Shown: positions 50,201 through 64,000 of the stretch, in pieces
Position numbering within the stretch: position 1 is the stretch's first letter
Layout: the number at the start of each line of letters is the position of its first letter
NCBI GenBank assembly: GCA_008921705.1
Contig: VFFE01007624.1
Location: 1,690,318 to 1,754,317, forward strand
Direction: 5' to 3'
Source of the DNA: Burhinus oedicnemus
Taxonomy: Eukaryota; Chordata; Aves; Charadriiformes; Burhinidae
DNA: 64,000 bases
The notes under the pieces: generated by a model
Databases searched by the model: none
Seen by the model: only the letters and a program-made list of their open reading frames with translations
Told to the model about the DNA's origin: nothing
Program-made: the position numbers and the translations under genes

Positions 50201-53038
50201 ATTAGAAAGAACAGGAGATAGATTATGAAAAGCATGACATAGAAAAGGAAGTTAGAGTGTTTTTTTTCTCTCTGCCTACCTTGAGGAATCTGAAACATCC
50301 CAACACTTAGGCCTGCATGTAGATCCCTCAAGATCCATTCTCTGAACCGATATGTAAACAGCCAGTTCAGGACAGGGAACACCTTGAGTGTAATCTTTCT
50401 GAACCTTCCCCAGGAGAAGCTGAAAAGAATCAGATAAGCTAAGCTATACGCAATGCCTTTTACAACCTCCATCTCTGCAGCGCTTTTGCATGGCCTCATG
50501 CTCTGCAGGCAGAGAAGCCACACTGCTATGGTTAGCTCTCTGCAGGCACCATGTACTGTGAACCCACACAGGCGTTAGACTTCTGCAGATCCAGCTGGCA
50601 CATAACATGAATCCTACATAGGCACCCTCATGCCTTTGCATTCCATTCAGATGAATCGCAAATATTCTGTGTGCCATTCATATGATAGCCTGTCAGCGCT
50701 GGAGCCCAGAGCGCTGAATGCATCAATTACCTGACCTCATTAACACCACAGAAAAATAGGAGATGGTATTTTGATTCCTCCTATTCCTATCTAGAAGGAA
50801 AACATACTAATACTACATCTGGGGGAGAAAAATAGGCAAGCCTATCCCACCTCCCAAAAAGCAGTCAACTGTTTCCTGTATTACATTATTTAATACGGGG
50901 ATGCAAGCAGGACTTGACCTACGTGATTTATTTTGCATATAAGTTTTTTAATCAGAATTTCCAGTAGGTAAACTCTGACTAACCCCGTGGCCCTGTGCTC
51001 CTTCTTCCCCATTTTAATCCCCTGGCAACGTTGGTGATTTTCTGCTTACAAACCAAATGTAAGTCATGCAGTGTCTGCCCAAGGCTTCTGGCAGCCTTGA
51101 ACAGTGGCTGTGGGAACTGACCCCAGTTAGCATTATAGAGCTGAGTCCCTTTCCATCATTTTATTGTCCCAGGTGACTATACACTGAGCTGACAAGTGGA
51201 TACAAAATGGAGAACAGAGAAAACACATGAGACAGGGAAGTGGAAAAGAAACAGGGAAAAGAGTATGAGGAAGCAAGGCAGACACGGTTCTTAAATGATG
51301 AGTTGGGGGGAGGGAATAAAGAGATTCTCTTATACAGCATCAAGTGCAATGATAATGTTTCCAATAATATTAGCTATGACTTTAGAGCAAAATTCTCCCT
51401 TTGATCTCTGGGCAAGACTTACGTTATTGCACCAGGTGTTTCTGGGTGGACAGACTGTTAACTCTAGGTCACATGTCATAATTATACATAATTCAACCCT
51501 TTCCATCAAGTAAATTTGTTTCTCTGACTCCACAATTTCATCCAATCTCCTTCTTACATTTTATTTTTAAGTATATAAAAAGACAGTGCTGGAACAGAAG
51601 GCTATTGCACAATCTAAAGGATCTCACTATTGCAGAAATGAATCTTGATGACAAGTCTTCATGGTGAATGAAAACTAGAAAACACAACAGCAACTATGGC
51701 TCCATTTGCCTTCACTTATGACCAGGAAATTACTTTACAGCGGCATTAAGCTAGCCGTGACCCATAGTTTTAGGCTGCAGTCCCACACATAGCTGAGCTG
51801 ATGTAAGAGCTAGTTAGAGAGAAAGAGAGAGGCCTGGCTCCCCTGCTTTCCTTTCCCTGTGTGGTCCTGTCCCTTCTGGCAGCAGCAAGCTGTTAGATTA
51901 GCTCACCACACCTTGTGGAACCTCACCCATAGCTAGGCTTGAGTCTCAAGTCCTGCCGTGGTCTCAAAACAACAGTTTGAGTTTCAGTATACGTTCAGTG
52001 TACAGGCTGAAACAAAGCCCAGATAAATGATGAATCAGAGATTTTGTATTTACTTTCTTAAGAGGACTTTGTAGAGCAGACCCAGCCATAATCATTGACA
52101 GTCCACTCCGCATCCAAAAAGAGATTCAGAAAGAAAACTGAGAGTATTCATAGTCAAACAAAACTAAAACGAAAGCTGATGAATGGGCTTCCTATTTTTT
52201 ATTGTGTTTGCCTTGCTGGAAAAACATCAGGAATTCTCCTATGCCGCCAACAAAGACTGCCTTCTGGTGAACCTGCAGCCTGCAGGGCTCCTCTGGCAGA
52301 AGAGATGCTTCTACTGCCAGTATAATGCCCAAAAGAGAATTTTGGCAGATGGAAAAATGAGGCTGTGGAAGCATTAATGCTTTATCAGTACCCTAGCCTT
52401 ACCCATTCTTCTCAAAGAACACAGGAACACAGTTCCAAAATAATGCCAAAGCAGTTCAGTCAACCTCAGTCATACCATTATGCAACTTTCCGTGTCTCCA
52501 GCTAAGAGGGAACAGAAAAAGGCTCTTGAAATTTAAGAATGCAATTTAAGAAATAAAAGTATCAAAAGGCAGAAATCAGAGAAAAGCAAATGAAAACTTG
52601 TGCCTGACAGCTGGGCTGAGGGAAGAACTAGAGGGAACTACAACTACTGGCAGTTTCTCTTTACAGTGCATATATCCCTCACACTATCATAGTCCTGAAG
52701 TGAACAGACGCTTCTGAACGTTGCAGATAGCAACTTTGGTAGTGCAGCACTAAGCTGATCTTGCACACTTCAAGTGCAAGTTGCTGTAACTTGGTGTTCT
52801 GCTTTGGTTATCAAGCAGTGCAGTTCAGCATTTGAATTACCAGGTGTAGAAAAGTCAGGACCTTTTTTAACACTTGGGCTTGAAGAGCCTCCTTATTTTC
52901 TTTACACCTGATCAATTCCTGGCATAGAACTCACCTGCACCGTAGCTGTCTGTTCTCTCGAGGGATTTGTAGTACTCCACCCAAGGTGGAAGACAGTTTT
53001 CTTTCAAAGTGTGCCTGGAAGTGCTCCTCAGTCTGCAT
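35036..53038 (-). CDS. SLC26A8: SLC26A8 (TAT1), testis anion transporter 1
   Basis: SLC26A8 is a plasma-membrane anion transporter of male germ cells and sperm; in mammals it acts with CFTR and binds RACGAP1. Nineteen coding exons join in consistent phase to 2571 bases, 856 residues, from the first in-frame ATG (53036-53038). The N-terminal SLC26 region (MQTEEHFQAHFERK) precedes the membrane domain (about 45-480), which has IPQG, FGTSHHISIG, FLTGIIQ, ALPKANATSILLF, SLHNYNIAGNQELIAAGLCN and GLDVGLAIAMG. The cytoplasmic part has VLGQIPNMNIYR (about 498-509) and a STAS core VHTIILDFSMVQFVD (684-698), preceded by a Ser-rich insertion as in human TAT1. The identity is supported by the SSVNLVHWS segment and by position between SRPK1 and MAPK14. 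The tail after STAS is short and lacks the Glu-rich repeat of the human protein. The N-terminus is uncertain. Confidence 0.95.
36402..36580 (-). CDS. SLC26A8: SLC26A8 coding exon 18
   Basis: Residues 726-785: SVIADLEKNDFFDSCVTKER then FFLTLHDAVLAALDKHQK, the end of the STAS domain, followed by an acidic stretch ending LAEQRK. The proposed donor is AAG|gtagaa; without it the frame stops after only five more codons (VEHLA). Confidence 0.88.
36720..36774 (-). CDS. SLC26A8: SLC26A8 coding exon 17 (55 bases)
   Basis: Residues 708-726: IIHMFHNIDITVLLAGCH, STAS domain strand. Its phase and splice sites (ctttccacag, gtgagt) join exons 16 and 18. Confidence 0.94.
37333..37440 (-). mobile_element. Possible ancient CR1/L3-like tail remnant
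   Basis: AGAGAATCACAGAATTTCAG followed by GAGCTGGAAGGAATCTGGAA resembles the reverse complement of old CR1/L3 3' ends (GAATCATAGAAT...GGAAGGGACCTT). It is strongly diverged, the boundaries are guesses and chance similarity is possible. Confidence 0.35.
38124..38474 (-). CDS. SLC26A8: SLC26A8 coding exon 16 (STAS insertion and core)
   Basis: Residues 591-707, the largest exon. It starts IPYTEKLVKQ, then a low-complexity insertion with a serine run (DSDSSSSSVNLVHWS) and an acidic stretch. It returns to the STAS core with PVHTIILDFSMVQFVDLIGS and ELLRQ. Flanked by ttttccatcttag and gtaagc. Confidence 0.96.
39686..39814 (-). CDS. SLC26A8: SLC26A8 coding exon 15
   Basis: Residues 548-590: MDMKAVPLDESEMRALISLS, then a Cys-rich turn (KCSCVCNPP) and LPPPR, the start of the STAS intervening sequence. 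Flanked by tctttttcag and the weaker donor gtcagc. Confidence 0.92.
39904..39996 (-). CDS. SLC26A8: SLC26A8 coding exon 14
   Basis: Residues 517-547: AREIEGIRIFQCCSSISFAN then MNRFKTYLLRK, first strand and helix of the STAS domain. Flanked by gttttacag and gtaaat. Confidence 0.96.
40827..40896 (-). CDS. SLC26A8: SLC26A8 coding exon 13
   Basis: Residues 493-516: MKMVVLGQIPNMNIYRSLSV then YRA, the family's LGQIP..(N/D)IYR linker into the STAS domain. Flanked by ttgtttcag and gtaaga. Confidence 0.95.
42347..42453 (-). CDS. SLC26A8: SLC26A8 coding exon 12
   Basis: Residues 458-493: VIWLVTFAAVLCFGLDVGLA then IAMGFTFFIITIRSH, the last membrane helices. Flanked by gttcaaag and gtacct. Confidence 0.95.
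42997..43092 (-). CDS. SLC26A8: SLC26A8 coding exon 11
   Basis: Residues 426-457: DILAAIVVFNMLPFLEKFLD then VPILWRQDKYHF. Flanked by tttccacag and gtaagt. Confidence 0.96.
44329..44406 (-). CDS. SLC26A8: SLC26A8 coding exon 10
   Basis: Residues 400-425: LAAAIGASMMLVIALKLGHF then FQAIPN. Flanked by ttctgttcag and gtaagt. Confidence 0.96.
45189..45302 (-). CDS. SLC26A8: SLC26A8 coding exon 9
   Basis: Residues 362-399: ELIAAGLCNIFSSFFKSFVV, then SCAISGTVIQEKTGGRTQ. This is the conserved GL.N...SFF region before the second inverted-repeat helix of the transporter. Flanked by ggttttgcag and gtgagc. Confidence 0.97.
46102..46249 (-). CDS. SLC26A8: SLC26A8 coding exon 8
   Basis: Residues 312-361: FLPPTRPDLSNLSKIIQHAF, then SLAFVSYFLLVFVGERYASL and HNYNIAGNQ. 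Flanked by gatcctgtag and gtgaga. Confidence 0.96.
46585..46667 (-). CDS. SLC26A8: SLC26A8 coding exon 7
   Basis: Residues 285-312: IITVTIISNRIHLHAESSSA then VVSMIPQ. Flanked by tttttccccag and gttagt. Confidence 0.94.
46902..47051 (-). CDS. SLC26A8: SLC26A8 coding exon 6
   Basis: Residues 235-284: NLFHYFLALPKANATSILLF, then LLSMAVLRVN and PIAFPMELLL. Flanked by tctttttcag and gtaagt. Confidence 0.96.
47748..47912 (-). CDS. SLC26A8: SLC26A8 coding exon 5
   Basis: Residues 180-234: LLLGCFCLGFVTTYVPKTLI, DAYLTAAALHVIVSQFTFIF, then DIMLDFHKGPLGIFY. Membrane helices 5-6 region. Flanked by ccatacag and gtgagt. Confidence 0.96.
48407..48582 (-). CDS. SLC26A8: SLC26A8 coding exon 4
   Basis: Residues 121-179: SFSILNMVVTNIL, then an extracellular loop with several N-glycosylation sequons (NQT, NGS, NFS, NAS), then ITFLTGIIQ. 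Flanked by gggtaccag and gtagaa. Confidence 0.95.
49489..49605 (-). CDS. SLC26A8: SLC26A8 coding exon 3
   Basis: Residues 82-121: LLGVWLTRLPLPNINGFFSA, then FCCSLTYVIFGTSHHISI, the sulfate-transporter signature region. Flanked by tgctttccag and gtgagg. Confidence 0.95.
50280..50419 (-). CDS. SLC26A8: SLC26A8 coding exon 2
   Basis: Residues 35-82: FSWGRFRKITLKVFPVLNWL, FTYRFREWILRDLHAGLSVG and MFQIPQ. This is the family's entry into the first membrane helix and the conserved IPQG. Flanked by attcttttcag and gtaggc. Confidence 0.95.
52935..53038 (-). CDS. SLC26A8: SLC26A8 coding exon 1 (proposed start)
   Basis: Residues 1-35: MQTEEHFQAHFERKLSSTLG, then GVLQIPRENRQLRC. The donor is gtgagt. Homology to the family N-terminus continues upstream of this ATG (AAYRVQRE), but no in-frame ATG exists before an upstream TAG. 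The exon may extend to an acceptor at 53069/53070 (cttaacag) or 53187/53188 (cttctttcttccag). Confidence 0.75.
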
Positions 53039-53187
53039 TTCTCTTTGGACCCTGTAAGCTGCTGGTTGCCTGTTAAGTATCAACAGTATCGTTGTCTAGT
53101 GCTGTATTTTCCTTCTGATCAGTCAGTCAAAAACAGCGGAACAGCAAATGCTGGAGAGCACAATGAACACTCTCCTTGGCAGTGAGT
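53039..53187 (-). other. SLC26A8: Probable 5' UTR part of SLC26A8 first coding exon
   Basis: On the minus strand a strong acceptor (cctgcttctttcttccag) precedes 53187. From there to the ATG at 53038 no other ATG occurs. The 30 bases before the ATG still read AAYRVQRE in frame, matching the family N-terminus, and a TAG interrupts the frame further upstream. Confidence 0.45.
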
Positions 53188-54780
53188 CTGGAAGAAAGAA
53201 GCAGGGTCATTGACTGAAGGATCTACTAAAATGAAAATAAAAAGTATGATACCTGATTGGTCCATCCCAGCATAACTCCTGTGAAGCCAGCAGTTATAGC
53301 AGGGATAAGCAAGGCTCTGGAGACTGAAATCAATGAAAGACATGCCGCTCTTAGGATCAAACAATTGGATGACCAAATCAATTGTAGGAACACTGGGTCC
53401 TTCTGACTCCCATTCCTTAGAATTTTAGTATCAGGAAGGAGATCTGTATTCAGTCACTATCACTCAGAGTAGGTAAGGTGTGAGTTCCCAAAGTGAACAC
53501 TAAGTAAAGGTCCAGTGCAAGAGCGAATCTAAGACAAAGTTCTCATACTGACAGCTGAGGCAGAAAAAAAATTCAAATCCAGAGCTACCAAGTGAAAGTA
53601 CATATAAGAAGGGTGGTGACATGTAGGAACATACTTTTTTGTCTGTGGGCAGAAGAAAGGAAGAAAAGAAGAAATATAAAAAGGCTGTGAGTGAGCAGTC
53701 GAGAGTCTATTCTGAATGTAATCTAAGTTTAAAGTAACAAAACCTGCAATAAAATTCGTTGAGATTTAAGATTTCCCCTCATATTTCATCTCCTGAACCA
53801 CCAGGATCAGTTTGTACAAGCCTAGTGCTTTGCATCACTGAGATCTGCTACTTCAGATGCAGCAACAGGGACTCTTGACACTGTATTTAGTGTCTTGTGA
53901 GACATGTCTACCAACACATACACACGCCCCAGTCACTCTAAACCATAGCGAGAGCTAGTTGTAGGCATGTCTCAAACACGATCCACCCTAGGGCACAGTT
54001 TCTCCCTCTTTTTACAGAGCAGATAAATCAAGGTTTTCCACAGTTGAGTTTCAGAGGCATTTTGTTCATTAGCTTTTGAAGACTTGGCTGTTTGTGACAT
54101 CTTTGAGCATAATCACCTTTTCAAGGCAAGGTAATACAACAAGCAAAACTAGCAAGAAGCTAGAGTTTGCAAATTAAAGGCATTAAAAACCCCAGAATGC
54201 CAGGAACTAGTTACTTTTTGGATGCAAGCAGTGGTAACTTTCAGCTGTTCACCCTGTTATTTGGACTTCAGTGATGACTCAGAGCAGCGGAGGACAGGGT
54301 CCCACTCTGTTACGCTGCGAAAAGAAGGGTTTTGACAGGGGAAGCCAAATGTTTCTACAGCAGGCTTCCATATTCCGTTCAGAACATGTCAGTCTTGCCC
54401 GGTACTGCTCACAGACTCCTCGAGCCCGAGATCAAAAGCTAGGTGGCCTTAAACACAAATCCCTATTTATTTGCTGTGGCTTTCTGTACTTACTACCTGG
54501 GGAAGACACCCTGGGCCCCACTCCAAAACATGCTTAACCTGCAGCACTTAATGACTTCATTTGAGTCTTAGGCACATACTTGAAAGCCTAGCACATATCT
54601 ATCTTTGATATGGCAAGGCCTATTACAGTATTGAGAAATAGTTCATTCTCTGAACACACAGAGATCCAGACGCTGGGAAAGCTGGGCAGGGAGAGCTTAG
54701 CTTCAATCACCGCTGGCTTAAAGCCCCTGGAAGGGAACAAAGTGTCCTTAGGAAGTTTACAAGAGCAATTAATGCTGGCT
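53188..54780. other. Region between SLC26A8 and the MAPK14 promoter
   Basis: Expected to hold the SLC26A8 promoter and untranslated first exon(s). A second minus-strand acceptor-like tract (cttcttttcttcctttcttctgcccacag) occurs near 53640-53670. No coding exon is recognisable. Confidence 0.45.
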
Positions 54781-55078
54781 TGTAGGGTTCCAGAAGCACT
54801 AGAGCTGCGCTTAGCCCGACCGCGGCCGGCTGCTACCCACCACTGACCCTGACAGGTTACCCCGGGCCTGCGCAAGCGCCGCCTGAGGAAGTTTTTTCAT
54901 CCATTTTCCTTGTCTTTTTTTTTACTGAAAGCACACCCCAAAGGGGCACCGCGCAGGAAAGCCAAGCAGGGCTCACCAAAAAGCAAAAGAGGGGCATGGC
55001 TTTACAAATTTTTAGCCGGTTTAAACGGCGGGAAGCCGGTACCGAACCCCTCCGGTACCCTCCCTCCCCGCTGGGCCG

Positions 55079-55090
55079 CTCTCGCGAGAG
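55079..55090. promoter_or_regulatory. TCTCGCGAGA promoter element, copy 1
   Basis: The 12-base palindrome CTCTCGCGAGAG contains the TCTCGCGAGA core found in many vertebrate CpG-island promoters and reported as a binding site for BANP (earlier for Kaiso/ZBTB33). Confidence 0.7.
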
Positions 55091-55139
55091 GCCGCCGCGC
55101 TGGCTCCATATTGGGTCATCTCTGCCCGCGGCGCCTCAG

Positions 55140-55151
55140 CTCTCGCGAGAG
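55140..55151. promoter_or_regulatory. TCTCGCGAGA promoter element, copy 2
   Basis: Second CTCTCGCGAGAG palindrome, 61 bases from the first, here extended to the 14-base palindrome GCTCTCGCGAGAGC (55139-55152). Confidence 0.7.
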
Positions 55152-55470
55152 CGGCCGTGAGGGGCCATTGGGCTCCGCCGTGGCGGCGGCGGTGTGTGTG
55201 GCGAAGGCGGGGGGGTGCCCATTGCCCGGGCCGTGCCCGCTGTGGGGCGGAGCGGGGCGGGCGGTGAGGGGCGGGAGGGCAGCGGTTGTGGCGTCGCCGG
55301 CACCCTCCTACCTGGGACGGGAGTGTCTTCCCTCCCCACACACACACATACAGATACACCGCCGCCCCGCTCGCTGCCGGCCGGCCGACCCCTCGCTTCA
55401 CCTCGCCTCACCTCACGGGGCTATCCCGCCCTTCGCCAGCCGGGGGAGGGAGCCGGCAGAGAAGCGGGAG

Positions 55471-55490
55471 NNNNNNNNNNNNNNNNNNNN
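55471..55490. other. Assembly gap, 20 N, at MAPK14 5' end
   Basis: Exactly 20 N in the CpG island, probably a placeholder for unresolved GC-rich sequence. MAPK14 coding exon 1 is not visible on either side and may be lost here. Confidence 0.95.

Positions 55491-64000
<8,510 letters not shown>

Larger units (their letters stand above)
35252..52934 (-). other. SLC26A8 introns
   Basis: The gaps between the exons contain no further recognisable exon or RNA gene. Those over 300 bases include 35252-36401, 36775-38123, 38475-39685, 39997-40826, 40897-42346, 42454-42996, 43093-44328, 44407-45188, 45303-46101, 46250-46584, 47052-47747, 47913-48406, 48583-49488, 49606-50279 and 50420-52934. One possible ancient LINE remnant lies near 37335, and 37725-37760 holds a short local duplication (TTTATATCTGACA). 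Confidence 0.6.

Noticed and set aside
54588..54875. Minus-strand 95-codon frame as a possible SLC26A8 first exon
   Set aside because: It begins with Met and is in the right place, but shows no similarity to the SLC26 N-terminus, and no donor clearly fits the phase of the next exon.

Overview
The window looks like vertebrate, very probably avian, nuclear DNA. It carries CR1 retrotransposon copies of the type that dominates bird and other reptile genomes, GT-AG introns that are short compared with the mammalian orthologues, and CpG-island promoters. It holds four genes in the order LHFPL5 (+), SRPK1 (-), SLC26A8 (-), MAPK14 (+). As I recall human chromosome 6p21.3, this is the same order and orientation there. 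The exact species cannot be read from the sequence.

Layout. 1-885: 3' part of a decayed CR1 element in an LHFPL5 intron. 970-1581: the last two coding exons of LHFPL5 (earlier exons are outside the window), followed by a probable spliced 3' UTR. 3012-30277: SRPK1, complete, 16 coding exons on the minus strand, 657 residues by my exon joining, with all splice phases consistent; its promoter is a CpG island at about 29.7-30.76 kb with a cluster of CRE-type TGACG sites. 30.77-31.2 kb: an extreme AT-rich block. 31.98-32.8 kb: two short CR1 tails in opposite orientation. 34201-53187: SLC26A8, 19 coding exons on the minus strand, 856 residues if translation starts at the first in-frame ATG; it keeps the SLC26 membrane domain and a STAS domain with a serine-rich insertion. 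54.8-55.6 kb: CpG island and promoter of MAPK14, with two TCTCGCGAGA palindromes and a 20-N assembly gap. 62612-62741: MAPK14 coding exon 2; exon 1 is not visible and probably lies in the gap, and exon 3 onward is beyond the window.

The four genes do not form a pathway: LHFPL5 belongs to hair-cell mechanotransduction, SRPK1 to phosphorylation of splicing factors, SLC26A8 to anion transport in male germ cells, and MAPK14 to p38 stress signalling. LHFPL5 and SRPK1 converge; SLC26A8 and MAPK14 diverge across about 2 kb.

I found no CRISPR array, phage, plasmid or bacterial operon, no recognisable tRNA or rRNA gene, and no convincing new system. The points most worth checking are the shortened SLC26A8 N-terminus and its tail exon, the paired promoter palindromes upstream of MAPK14, the CRE cluster at SRPK1, and the missing MAPK14 first exon.
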